A stretch of 64,000 bases of DNA, from assembly GCA_020724465.1 (NCBI GenBank), contig DYGX01000006.1, positions 1 through 64,000 of the forward strand, in the 5' to 3' direction. Position numbers and translations under genes: made by a program. The stretch comes from Thermoflexus sp. (GTDB lineage: Bacteria; Chloroflexota; Anaerolineae; Aggregatilineales; Aggregatilineaceae). Each line of letters opens with the position of its first letter. Position 1 is the stretch's first letter. A model generated the notes under the pieces. The model worked only from the letters and a program-made list of their open reading frames with translations, was not told the origin of the DNA and ran no database searches. Shown piece after piece: positions 36,289 to 44,647 of this stretch.

Positions 36289-37404
36289 TCAACCTGCCGC
36301 ATGACCGGCAGTGCGCGCCAGCAGCCGCGCGATGTTCTCCGCGCCGTTCGGCTGGCGCAGGGCTTCTGAGGCGCGGCGCATCGCGCTCAGGCGCTCCTCA
36401 TCGGCCAGCAGCGCGCGCACCGTCGGCAGCAGATCGGTCGCCAGCCGCTCGTCGTCCAGCCGGATCGCCGCGCCGCGCTCCACCAGATAGTCCGCATTCA
36501 CCTTCTGGTAGCGCCAGGCGTGCGGATAGGGCACCAGGATCGCGGGCAGCCCAAGCTGCGGATATTCGGCCAGCGTGGCCGCCCCGGCGCGGCTGATGAC
36601 CAGGTCCGCCGCGGCGAACGCCTGACCGATATCCGGCAAGAACGGAAAGATGTGGTAATGCTCGCGCTCCGCCGGGCTGAGCTGCGCGTGCGCTGCCTCG
36701 ACCTGCGGCCAGTCGAGCTGGCCCGAAATGTGCAGGATCTGCGTGCCGTCCGCCAGCAGTTGGGGCGCGATGGCGCTGACGGTGGTGTTGATGCTGCGCG
36801 ATCCCCGGCTGCCGCCGAACACCAGCAGCGTCCGCCGCCGGGGGTCGAGCCGCAGCGCCTCAAGCGCGGTCGCGCGGTCGGCCTGCAGGATTTCGGGACG
36901 CAACGGGTAGCCGGTCACCTCGACGCGCCGGCCCGGATAGAAAGCCGCCGTGGCGTCGGTCGTCGCGGCGATCACCCGCGCAAAGCGGCGCCCGATCACC
37001 TTGAGCATCAGCCCCGGCTCAATATCGGGCACGTAGATCACGATAGGCCGCCGCAGTAGCCAGCACGCCAGCGCCATCGGCACGCCGACCCAGCCGCCGG
37101 TCAGGAACAGCACCTCGGGCCGCAGGCGCAGCGCCAGCGCCAGCGACTGCAGCACGCCCGCCGCGATCTTGACCGCGCTGATCGCCTGGCCGATCCGGGG
37201 AATGCCGTGCACCGGCCCGGCCAGCACCTCGTCGTAGCGGTCGAAGGTGACGTCCGATCGCTCGACCAGGCCGCGCGCCATATCGCCGCGCGCGCCAACA
37301 AAGAACAGCTTTGCCTGCGGATAGAGCCTACGAACCGCCCCGGCGACGGCCAACGCGGGGTACACGCCGCCGCCGGTTCCCCCGGCCGAGATCATGATCC
37401 TCAC
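36289..37404 (-). CDS. murG: UDP-GlcNAc:undecaprenyl-PP-MurNAc-pentapeptide GlcNAc transferase
   Basis: A 371-residue peripheral membrane GT28 enzyme making lipid II from lipid I. The N-terminal loop is ISAGGTGGGVYPALAVAGAV and the C-terminal donor site has LVFGGSRGSRSINTTV and ISRAGAATLAEYPQLGLPAI. The loop reads GGTGGG where most MurG proteins have GGTGGH, so the usual histidine is replaced by glycine. The GTG at 37404 has GGAG 8 nt upstream and gives the normal N-terminus. It overlaps the 3' end of ftsW by 77 nt. Confidence 0.92.
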   Translation of the reverse strand: MRIMISAGGTGGGVYPALAVAGAVRRLYPQAKLFFVGARGDMARGLVERSDVTFDRYDEVLAGPVHGIPRIGQAISAVKIAAGVLQSLALALRLRPEVLFLTGGWVGVPMALACWLLRRPIVIYVPDIEPGLMLKVIGRRFARVIAATTDATAAFYPGRRVEVTGYPLRPEILQADRATALEALRLDPRRRTLLVFGGSRGSRSINTTVSAIAPQLLADGTQILHISGQLDWPQVEAAHAQLSPAEREHYHIFPFLPDIGQAFAAADLVISRAGAATLAEYPQLGLPAILVPYPHAWRYQKVNADYLVERGAAIRLDDERLATDLLPTVRALLADEERLSAMRRASEALRQPNGAENIARLLARTAGHAAG

Positions 37405-38701
37405 GTGCGTTTCTCCATTCCGCATTGGGTGGCGCCAGGCGCGGCGTCTGGTTGCGGACGGGGCGCGCCGCCCGGCCAATCGAGCGCGACACGCTGAGAA
37501 CCACCCCCACCCCGGACATCGCCGCGACCAGCGACGACCCGCCATAACTGATGAAGGGAAGCGGCACCCCGGTCGGCGGGATGAGCGCCGTCATCACCGC
37601 GATATTCAGCAGCGCGTCGTAGGCGATCCAGCACGTCACACCGGCTGCCAGCAGGCCGCCGAACGCGTCCGGCGCGAAGCGCGCGATGGTAAACCCGCGG
37701 TAGATCAGCGTCACGAACAGCGCCAGCACCAGAAACGTCCCCAGCAGGCCCAGTTCCTCGCCGATGATCGCAAAGATGCTGTCCGTGTGCGGGAACGGCA
37801 GCGTGTTGGCGAATTTCTGCTTACCCTCCCCCAGTCCGACGCCGGTCAGCCCACCGTTGAGGAAAGCCGTCACGGCCTGCTGAACGTGGTCGCTGGCCTG
37901 CGTCAGGTCTTCGACGGCTGCCAGATAGGCGTCCAGGCGCTGGCTGGCGTATTCCAGCCGCGTGAGCAACTGGTAGCCCGCCACGCCCATCACCCCGCCA
38001 ATCGCCAGCAGTTGGAACCAGTCGGCTCCGGCGATGAAGAACATGCTCAGCGCCGTTGCCAGGATGCTCGCGGCGGTGCTGAGGTCCGGCTGGAGAATGA
38101 TCAGAAAGGCGATTGCGCCCACCACGACGGTGAACGGCAGCAGCCCATAGGTGATCTTGCGTAGCTTCTGGCGCTTGGACGCCAGCCAGGCCGCCATGTA
38201 GATCACGACCGTGAACTTCGCCAGCTCGCCCGGCTGAAACGAGCCGCGCAGCAGCGCGCGCTGCGCTTCGAAACGCGTCTCGCCAAAGCGCAGCACCGCG
38301 ATCAGCAGCACGCCGACCAGCAGCATCATCCACACCGCCGCGCGCCGCCAGATGTGATAGTCCAGCCGCGCAAACAGCACGAGCAGCAGCAGCCCGATCC
38401 CCATCGAGCGAAGCTGCCGCACGAAGAAATACGTCGTGTTGCTGCTGTCTCCGGTCGCCTGATAGCTGACATCGATCGAGGCGCTGTAGACCATCAGCAG
38501 GCCAATGGCACACAGCACGCCCACCACCAGCGCCAGATACAGGTCGAACCCCGCCGCGCTGTAGATGCGGCGGCGCTCGTCGGCGCGCCGCTCATCGACA
38601 GGCGGAGAAGGAGGCCGGCGAAACGGCACGCGCAGGGCGTCCGCGTAATTGAACTCGCCGTCGTCATCGATGTATTGCGGGTCGTCTGCCAGTTCGCTCA
38701 T
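37328..38701 (-). CDS. ftsW: Lipid II polymerase FtsW/RodA family
   Basis: A 457-residue SEDS-family glycosyltransferase with about ten membrane helices, which polymerises septal peptidoglycan with FtsI. Hallmarks are VYSASIDVSYQ, QPGELAKFTVVIYMAAWLA, FPHTDSIFAIIGEELGLLG, and IPPTGVPLPFISYGGSSLV. A charged cytoplasmic N-terminus of about 50 residues precedes helix 1. The last 25 residues are Arg-rich and read through the 5' end of murG in another frame. Its location in the division cluster favours FtsW over RodA. Confidence 0.93.
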   Translation of the reverse strand: MSELADDPQYIDDDGEFNYADALRVPFRRPPSPPVDERRADERRRIYSAAGFDLYLALVVGVLCAIGLLMVYSASIDVSYQATGDSSNTTYFFVRQLRSMGIGLLLLVLFARLDYHIWRRAAVWMMLLVGVLLIAVLRFGETRFEAQRALLRGSFQPGELAKFTVVIYMAAWLASKRQKLRKITYGLLPFTVVVGAIAFLIILQPDLSTAASILATALSMFFIAGADWFQLLAIGGVMGVAGYQLLTRLEYASQRLDAYLAAVEDLTQASDHVQQAVTAFLNGGLTGVGLGEGKQKFANTLPFPHTDSIFAIIGEELGLLGTFLVLALFVTLIYRGFTIARFAPDAFGGLLAAGVTCWIAYDALLNIAVMTALIPPTGVPLPFISYGGSSLVAAMSGVGVVLSVSRSIGRAARPVRNQTPRLAPPNAEWRNAREDHDLGRGNRRRRVPRVGRRRGGS

Positions 38702-38778
38702 CGTGCTCTGCGGATCGTTCGCTCCACGCTGGATTGTGCTGTCTTTGCCATTACCTTACCGCATCGCGTGCCGCCCCG

Positions 38779-38808
38779 CCAATCCGCCGTGCAAGCGCGG
38801 CGGATTGG
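38779..38808. promoter_or_regulatory. Inverted repeat upstream of the cytochrome promoter
   Basis: CCAATCCGCCG (38779-38789) is perfectly complementary to CGGCGGATTGG (38798-38808) around an 8-nt loop. It ends 11 nt before the -35 at 38820 in the divergent ftsW-cytochrome spacer. It has no U-tract on either strand, so an operator or an RNA stem is more likely than a terminator. Confidence 0.45.
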
Positions 38809-38819
38809 ATTATCAATGG

Positions 38820-38848
38820 TTGACTAATTATTATTATTACTATATATT
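38820..38848 (+). promoter_or_regulatory. Strong sigma70-type promoter of the cytochrome gene
   Basis: TTGACT (38820-38825), a 17-nt spacer consisting almost only of A and T, and TATATT (38843-38848) lie 42 nt upstream of the ATG at 38890. The AT-rich island (about 38820-38860) stands out sharply in this GC-rich region. Confidence 0.75.
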
Positions 38849-38889
38849 TTATTCTATTGGTGACCACTTTTATGCTTGGGAGACTTTCA

Positions 38890-39810
38890 ATGAAGTCACA
38901 TCGAAGCCTGCTGGTCTGGATCGCCCTGCTCAGTCTGCTTCTCGGTCCCACCCTCGCGCTCGCCCAGGATGACGACGAGGAGTGGGAGACATATCTTTCT
39001 GGCGACGAACTCCTGACCTTCTCCTACCCGGCGGAGTGGCTTGTGCTCGACTACGCCGAAGAGGAAGAAGAGATGGGCCCGCCCTTCCCGTTTGTGACCC
39101 TCGCCCCAGATCAAGAGACGCTCGACCGGCTCGAGATGGACGAGGACTTTCTCGAAGGCCAGCACGCGATGGCCGTCGTGATTCTGCCCGCTCCGTTCTT
39201 CACCATGATGATGCCTGAGGCATTACCGGAAGAACCGACTGCGGAGGATTACGCGTCGCAAGTGGCGCTGATGTTCTTTGGAAACTTTGAGGAAGCGCCC
39301 GCCGAAGGGGCAGAAGAAGACCCGCTGGGCGGGCTGACGCTGGGCGAACCGGAAGAGGTCGAGCTGGGCGAGGACGTGACGGGCAGCCTCGTCACCCTGC
39401 TATCCGACACGGATGAGGGCGTCGTGATCGCCCGCCTGCTGGACGACGACCTGATAGCCGTCGTCGTCGCGGCCGGCTACCCCGGCGAGTTCTCCGATGA
39501 CCTGCGCCAGATCGCGCTCGACGTCGCGGCGAGCGTCGAATACACCGGCACAGCGGACGCGATGATGGAAGCGCTCCTGGCCGTGCCCGAATTCGAACTT
39601 GAAGAGTCCGACGTTGACCCCGCCACGCTGGACGGAAACGCCCTGATCGACGAGCGCTGCACCGTGTGCCACACCCGCGACCGCATCGACCAGCAGGATA
39701 AGGACGAAGCCGGCTGGACCGCGACGGTAGATCGCATGATCGGCTACGGCGCGGACCTGGACTCCGCCGAGCGCCAGGCGGTCATCAACTATCTGGTCGA
39801 GACGCACTGA
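38890..39810 (+). CDS. Secreted protein with C-terminal monohaem cytochrome c domain
   Basis: A 306-residue exported protein. A cleavable signal peptide (MKSHRSLLVWIALLSLLLG, then A-L-A-Q) is followed by a strongly acidic domain that starts LLTFSYPAEWLV and ends DVAASVEYTG. The last 60 residues form a small cytochrome c with haem motif CTVCH (Cys257, Cys260, His261), a Met in TVDRMIGYGADL as probable distal ligand, and a final helix ERQAVINYLVETH. GGGAG precedes the ATG. The first domain resembles that of the WD40 protein at 46876. A low-potential electron carrier or sensor role is inferred; a terminator follows. Confidence 0.75.
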   Translation: MKSHRSLLVWIALLSLLLGPTLALAQDDDEEWETYLSGDELLTFSYPAEWLVLDYAEEEEEMGPPFPFVTLAPDQETLDRLEMDEDFLEGQHAMAVVILPAPFFTMMMPEALPEEPTAEDYASQVALMFFGNFEEAPAEGAEEDPLGGLTLGEPEEVELGEDVTGSLVTLLSDTDEGVVIARLLDDDLIAVVVAAGYPGEFSDDLRQIALDVAASVEYTGTADAMMEALLAVPEFELEESDVDPATLDGNALIDERCTVCHTRDRIDQQDKDEAGWTATVDRMIGYGADLDSAERQAVINYLVETH

Positions 39811-39837
39811 CGCGTTGCTCGATGCGCGGAGCATCAC

Positions 39838-39865
39838 GCCCCCGGCAGCCAACCGGGGGCTTTTT
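39838..39865 (+). terminator. Rho-independent terminator after the cytochrome gene
   Basis: GCCCCCGG (39838-39845) and CCGGGGGC (39853-39860) form a perfect 8-bp stem with a 7-nt loop, followed by five Ts. It lies 28 nt past the stop. Confidence 0.9.
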
Positions 39866-39867
39866 GA

Positions 39868-40044
39868 TCACCGGGTGCGGCGCAGCACGGCGATCATCAC
39901 CGCCATCCAGCCGATCAGGATTAGCGAGCGCGCGTTGAGGCCCAGCCCCGGCAGCGCCAGCACGCCCAGCGCGATCACCACCGTCAGCGCCAGCATAGCG
40001 GCGAGCGCCCGCCGCGCCTGCGGATCGGGTGGCGGGCCGCTCAT
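39868..40044 (-). CDS. Small two-helix membrane protein, 58 aa
   Basis: A short gene encoding a basic N-terminus (MSGPPPDPQARR) and two hydrophobic helices (LTVVIALGVLALPGLGL and LILIGWMAVMIAV), ending RRTR. Its ATG overlaps the stop of the DUF1349 gene in ATGA, supporting real translation by coupling. No family is recognised. It is the last gene of the murD transcription unit and abuts the convergent terminator. Confidence 0.5.
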   Translation of the reverse strand: MSGPPPDPQARRALAAMLALTVVIALGVLALPGLGLNARSLILIGWMAVMIAVLRRTR

Positions 40045-40577
40045 GGCGCCGTCACGCTGAAGTCTTCGAACACGGCGGTGAAGCCGCCCCCGATTGGCGA
40101 AGCGACCATCAGCCCCACGTCAACCGACGGTCGATCGGTGAAGTACGCCTGGCGCAACATCTGGTAGTGCGTGCCGTCCAGCGCGTAATAGACCGAGCAG
40201 GTCACGCCCTCGCGCACTACCCGCAGCCAGAAGGCTTCCGGCGCCCCGGCCAGCGGCACGATCGACCAGTCCGAATAGGTGCGCGTCACGACTACGCTTG
40301 CGTTCTGCCGCCCATCGGCGAACTCCACGCCGCACTTCAGCCAGTTCGCCTCGTCCACGCGCAGCATCAAGCCCGCCTGGTCGTAGAGGTCCTGATAGGC
40401 GCCGCGAAACCGGACCGACACGGTGAAATCTCCGCTCACCGGGCGGTAGTAGAAGTGGCCGCTGTCGCGCACGCCGCCGTCGTGTGTCACGCGCCAGAAA
40501 TCCGTCTGGGGAGCCGATCGCACCGTGATCCGCCCGTCTTCCACCGAGAACTCCGCCGGTTCGTTCAGCCATTGCAT
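40041..40577 (-). CDS. DUF1349-family beta-sandwich protein
   Basis: A 178-residue protein with a concanavalin-like jelly-roll pattern typical of DUF1349: FYYRPVSGDFTVSVRFRG, YDQAGLMLRVDEANWLK, SVVVTRTYSDWSI, and FWLRVVREG. No signal peptide is seen. The ATG at 40577 has AGGAG upstream, inside the end of murD; a longer frame to 40772 is a murD shadow. It follows murD by 8 nt, so is cotranscribed. Relatives are found near carbohydrate enzymes; the function here is unknown. Confidence 0.75.
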   Translation of the reverse strand: MQWLNEPAEFSVEDGRITVRSAPQTDFWRVTHDGGVRDSGHFYYRPVSGDFTVSVRFRGAYQDLYDQAGLMLRVDEANWLKCGVEFADGRQNASVVVTRTYSDWSIVPLAGAPEAFWLRVVREGVTCSVYYALDGTHYQMLRQAYFTDRPSVDVGLMVASPIGGGFTAVFEDFSVTAP

Positions 40578-40584
40578 GTCCGTC

Positions 40585-42000
40585 TCACTCCTGGTACGCC
40601 GGATCATCGTTTGCCAAAGCGCGCACCAGCGCGCGGAAATGGGCGCCCCGCTCCGCAAAATCCGTATACGCGTCGTAGGACGTCCCGCCGGGGCTGAGCA
40701 GCACGACATCGCCGGGGCGGGCAGTCCGCCGCGCCAATGCAACCGCTTCGTCCAGCGTGGCCGCCTGCTCAACGGTTTGCAGCCGGGAAGACTCTGCCGC
40801 GCTGGCGCGGCGCATCAACGCGGCGATCTGCGGGGCGAACTCGCCAAAGGCGATCACCGCCCGGCAGCGTTCGGCGGCCAGCGCGGCCAGCGGCTCCCAG
40901 GGCAGGCGCTTGTCGCGACCGCCCGCCAGCAGCACGACCGGCTCATCGTAGCTGTGCAGCGCCGCGATCACGCGCTCCGGGGCGGTGGCGATGCTGTCGT
41001 TCACCCACGTCACGCCGTCGATCACGGCCACCGTCTCCAGCCGGTGCTCGACGCCCGTGAAGCTCTCGATCGCGGCGCGCATGGCCTCGACCGGGATCTG
41101 CGCCGCGCCCGCGACCGCGCAGGCGGCCAGCGTGTTGAGCACGTTGTGCGTCCCGCGCAGCCGGATCGCGTTTCGGGGGCAGATCGGGATCGGTTCGCCG
41201 TCCAGCGCCAGAACGAGCATCGCGCCGTCGAGGTAGGCGCCCGGCACGCGCTCGCGCAGCGCGAAGTAAGCGACCCGGCCGGGCGCATCCGCGCTCATGC
41301 GGCGCGCGTTGGGATCGTCCCAGCCAAAGATCGCACAGTCGGCTGGGCGCTGGTGGCGGTAGATGTTGGCTTTGGCGGCGATGTACGCGTCCATCGTGCC
41401 GTGGCGGTCCAGGTGGTTGGGCGTGACGTTGAGCACAGCGGCGACCGCCGGGCTGACGGTCATCAGCTCCAACTGGAAGCTGCTTAGTTCCATCACGACG
41501 CGGTCCCCCGGCGCGATGGCGGGCAGGCTGTCGAGCAGCACGTCGCCGATGTTGCCGCCGACGTGCGTCACCCGGCCCTCGGCGCGCGCCATCGCCCCAA
41601 CCAGCGCCGTGGTCGTGGTCTTCCCGGCGCTGCCGGTAATGCCGATCACCGGCGCGGGGCAGCGTTCCAGAAACAACTGGGCGTCGTTGGTCACGCGGAT
41701 GCCGCGCCGTCGCGCTTCCTGCACGATCGGCAGCGTCGGCGGCACGCCCCCGCTGAGGCACAGCACGTCGCAGTCGTCGAGCAGGTTCAGCGGATGGCCG
41801 CCCAGCACAAACGCGACCGGCTGCCCGGCGAACGACGCGACATCGGCGGCCAGCGCGTCGGCGCTGCGGCTGTCCGAGAGCGTGACGCGCGCGCCCACCG
41901 TGGGCAGCCAGCGGGCCAGCGCCTTGCCCTGGCGCGCCATCCCCAGCACGACGACATGCCGCCCGGCCAGCGCATCCCGGGCGCCCTCAGCGCGGGGCAA
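40585..42000 (-). CDS. murD: UDP-N-acetylmuramoylalanine--D-glutamate ligase
   Basis: A 471-residue cytoplasmic Mur ligase adding D-glutamate to the stem peptide. Visible features are VVVLGMARQGKALARWL near the N-terminus, the P-loop IGITGSAGKTTTTAL, NVTPNHLDRHGTMDAYI, and LLAGGRDKRLPWEPL and VLLSPGGTSYDAYTDF near the end. The start is a TTG at 42000, close behind the upstream stop; a slightly later start is possible. It is separated from the murC/murB arm by the cytochrome gene. Confidence 0.93.
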   Translation of the reverse strand: MPRAEGARDALAGRHVVVLGMARQGKALARWLPTVGARVTLSDSRSADALAADVASFAGQPVAFVLGGHPLNLLDDCDVLCLSGGVPPTLPIVQEARRRGIRVTNDAQLFLERCPAPVIGITGSAGKTTTTALVGAMARAEGRVTHVGGNIGDVLLDSLPAIAPGDRVVMELSSFQLELMTVSPAVAAVLNVTPNHLDRHGTMDAYIAAKANIYRHQRPADCAIFGWDDPNARRMSADAPGRVAYFALRERVPGAYLDGAMLVLALDGEPIPICPRNAIRLRGTHNVLNTLAACAVAGAAQIPVEAMRAAIESFTGVEHRLETVAVIDGVTWVNDSIATAPERVIAALHSYDEPVVLLAGGRDKRLPWEPLAALAAERCRAVIAFGEFAPQIAALMRRASAAESSRLQTVEQAATLDEAVALARRTARPGDVVLLSPGGTSYDAYTDFAERGAHFRALVRALANDDPAYQE

Positions 42001-42014
42001 AGCAGATTGCTGGC

Positions 42015-43013
42015 TCAGCGCGCCACCTCGATCGTGCCGCCTTCACGGGCAGAGCGATAGAGCGCGTCGATCACGCGCATGTTCTTGACCGCGTCTTCCG
42101 CCGGGAAGCGCGGCGGTGCTTCGCCCGTCACGGCGCGGTTGAAGTCCTCGACCATCAGCGCGTAGGAATTGGCCGGGTCAAGCTGCACCGTCTCGATCAT
42201 CATCCGGTCGTCGCCATAGCGGACGATTTCGCTGGACCGCTCGCCGAGGGGGTTGTAGGCGCGGTTGGCGTAGAGCGATCCCAGCGAGCCGACGACCTCG
42301 TAATAGCGACGCAGCGGCAGGCTGAACCCGCAGTTGATGTGCGCCAGCACGCCGTTCGGAAATTCCAGCGTGGCGACCATCCGGTCATCGACGCCGCGAT
42401 CGGTCCAGTGCGCCTGGGCGGTGACCGCCAGCGGCTCGTCCTGAACCATGAAGCGCGCCAGCGATACCGGATAGCAGCCCACATCGTACAGCGAGCCACC
42501 CCCCAGCGCCGGATCCAGGCGGATGTCGTCTTCCCGCGCGATCAGGAAGCTGAAACCGGCGTCAATAAAGCGGACCTCGCCGATCGTGCCATCCTCGATC
42601 AGCTCGCGCACGGCGTGCGCCTGGGGATGATGCCGCCACTGAAAGGTTTCGGCCAGCACGCGCCCGGCCGCGGCAAAGGCGGCGACCATCTCCTCGGCTT
42701 CGGCAGCGTTGAGCGCGATCGGCTTCTCGCACAGCACGTGCTTGCCCGCCTGCGCCGCCTTGATCGCCCATTCCTTGTGCATGTTGTTGGGCAGCGGGAT
42801 GTAAATCGCGTCAATGTCCGGATCGTCCAGCAGCGCCTCGTAGCTGCCGTAGCTGACCGGGATGCCGTGCTGCTGGGCATACATGCGGGCACGCTCCGCG
42901 TCGCGGCTGGCGATCGCCACCACCTCGGTGTCGCGCGCCTGCCGGAAGGCCGGGATCATCGTCTTTTCCCCGTGCCGCGCCGTGCTCAGAATCCCCCATC
43001 GGACTGTGCTCAT
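42015..43013 (-). CDS. Gfo/Idh/MocA family oxidoreductase
   Basis: A 332-residue NAD(P)-dependent sugar-type dehydrogenase. An N-terminal Rossmann fold starts VRWGILSTARHGEKTMIPAF. The catalytic-lysine motif reads LCEKPIALNAAEAEEM, and a C-terminal alpha/beta domain carries the usual DVGCYPVSLARF segment. The substrate is probably a sugar or inositol derivative; it cannot be assigned. It precedes murD by 14 nt, so it is in the same operon, which is unusual for this family. Confidence 0.85.
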   Translation of the reverse strand: MSTVRWGILSTARHGEKTMIPAFRQARDTEVVAIASRDAERARMYAQQHGIPVSYGSYEALLDDPDIDAIYIPLPNNMHKEWAIKAAQAGKHVLCEKPIALNAAEAEEMVAAFAAAGRVLAETFQWRHHPQAHAVRELIEDGTIGEVRFIDAGFSFLIAREDDIRLDPALGGGSLYDVGCYPVSLARFMVQDEPLAVTAQAHWTDRGVDDRMVATLEFPNGVLAHINCGFSLPLRRYYEVVGSLGSLYANRAYNPLGERSSEIVRYGDDRMMIETVQLDPANSYALMVEDFNRAVTGEAPPRFPAEDAVKNMRVIDALYRSAREGGTIEVAR

Positions 43014-43046
43014 CGTTCGCTCCTTCTTGATCGCATCGAACCCGCA

Positions 43047-44594
43047 TCACGGTTGCATCGGCGGCAGGTTGTAGCACGCATCGGGAAAGGTGACCAGATC
43101 GGCACGCACCCACCCGCTCAAGGTCGCCAGCCGCCACCAGGTGTAGCCGTCTGGGCCGGTCGCCCAGCCTTCGGCGACATACGTCTCGTTTTGATCGAGC
43201 GTGCCGAGCAGATCGTAGCGGACATCCGGCCCGGCGCGCACGTTGACCGCCTCGTAGCGCGGTGTCAGCACGCAGTCGCCCTGCGCCGCCGCCGGAGCCG
43301 GCCCGGCCCAGTCCGGAACGCCCGAATCGAGCGCGTCTTGCAGCGCGGCGGTCGTCGGCGTGAGGACCGGCGCGAGGCCGTAATCGACCATCACATCTGC
43401 GTCGCCCGGCACGCCCCACAGCCCGACATACGCCGCGCTGCCCGCCGCCAGCGTCCGCCCGTCCGGGCTGAAGGCCAGCGCGTGAACCCGGTCGGCGGGC
43501 AACAGCACGGCCAGCTCGCGCCCGCTGGCCGCATCCCACAGGCGCACGGTGTCGTCGTTGATATCCGCCCCCGCCGAGGCCAGCACGCGCCCGTCCGGGC
43601 TGTAGGTCAGGTCCGTGATGGTGCCGCTGTGCCCGGCAAGCTGCGCCACCGGCGCCCGCCCTGCCACATCCCACACGCGGATGACGCTGCCGGCGGCGCT
43701 GGCAAGCTGCGCGCCATCCGCGCGAAAGGCCACCGCGTCTACGTTGGCGGGGTGCTCCAGCACGGCCAGGGACGTCCCGCCCGGCACCTTCCACAGGCGG
43801 ACCGTGTCGTCCTCGCTCGCCGAGGCTAGCACCGAGCCATCGCTGTTGAACGCCAGATCGGTCACGTACGAGGTGTGGCCGGTCAAGGTCCCCAGCCGCG
43901 CGCCGGTGCCTGTGTCCCACAGATAGACGTTGCCGTCATCGCTGGCGGCGGCCAGCACGCTCCCGCGCGGGCTGAACGTGACGCTGTTCACCGCGCCGGT
44001 CGGCCCCACCAGGGGAGACAGCTCGCTGCCCGTCGCCACGTCAAAGACGCGCACAACATTATCCTGCCCGGCCACCGCCAGCAGCACGCTGTCGGCGCGA
44101 AACGCCAGGCTGTCAACCCGGTTGCTGGCGCTGCGGAAGCTGGCATGCTCGGTGGCCGTCTGCGCGTCCCAGATTCGCACCCCGCCATCCTGGCCGCCAG
44201 CCGCGATCCAGCGCCCGTCCGCGCTGTAGGCCACCGCGCTCACCGGGCTGCTCAGGCCAGACAGCGCGCTCAGCGGCCGGAGCGCAGACGCGCTGGCCGG
44301 CTCGATCGGCACGCTGCCGGCGCGCGGCGCTTCGGCCACCAGCGCCGGCGTCGGTTCTGGCGTGGCTGTGGGCGGGGCCGGGGTCGGGAAGACTGGCGCG
44401 TCCGCCGTCGCGGTCGAGCCAAAGCCGTACGGCTCGATAATGTATTGCACCTCAGGGTTCAGAATGTACGTGTCCAACGCCCAATAGCCGAACCCCAGCA
44501 GCGGGATCAGCAGCAACACCAGCACGCTCAGCAGCCGCCAGTTGATCGCGCTGACTTCCTTCTCGCCTGTCGTGACTTTCTGCTTACGCCTCAT
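43047..44594 (-). CDS. Membrane-anchored WD40 propeller with C-terminal SH3 domain
   Basis: A 515-residue protein with a cytoplasmic N-terminus, one membrane helix (LLSVLVLLLIPLLGFGYWAL) and a Pro/Thr-rich linker. About seven WD40 repeats follow (for example SPVSAVAYSADGRWIAAGG and YVTDLAFNSDGSVLASASED, each closed by RIWD or RLWK). The last 70 residues are a bacterial SH3 domain (VNVRAGPDVRYDLLGTLDQN, then TWWRLATLSGWVRADLV). The propeller should be extracytoplasmic and is probably a protein-binding or wall-binding scaffold. It lies between uvrC and the oxidoreductase gene on the same strand. Confidence 0.8.
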   Translation of the reverse strand: MRRKQKVTTGEKEVSAINWRLLSVLVLLLIPLLGFGYWALDTYILNPEVQYIIEPYGFGSTATADAPVFPTPAPPTATPEPTPALVAEAPRAGSVPIEPASASALRPLSALSGLSSPVSAVAYSADGRWIAAGGQDGGVRIWDAQTATEHASFRSASNRVDSLAFRADSVLLAVAGQDNVVRVFDVATGSELSPLVGPTGAVNSVTFSPRGSVLAAASDDGNVYLWDTGTGARLGTLTGHTSYVTDLAFNSDGSVLASASEDDTVRLWKVPGGTSLAVLEHPANVDAVAFRADGAQLASAAGSVIRVWDVAGRAPVAQLAGHSGTITDLTYSPDGRVLASAGADINDDTVRLWDAASGRELAVLLPADRVHALAFSPDGRTLAAGSAAYVGLWGVPGDADVMVDYGLAPVLTPTTAALQDALDSGVPDWAGPAPAAAQGDCVLTPRYEAVNVRAGPDVRYDLLGTLDQNETYVAEGWATGPDGYTWWRLATLSGWVRADLVTFPDACYNLPPMQP

Positions 44595-44647
44595 CGTCCA
44601 ATCTCACCGCTCTGCGCGGCGCCGTGCTGGCGTGCCCCGGATGTCGC

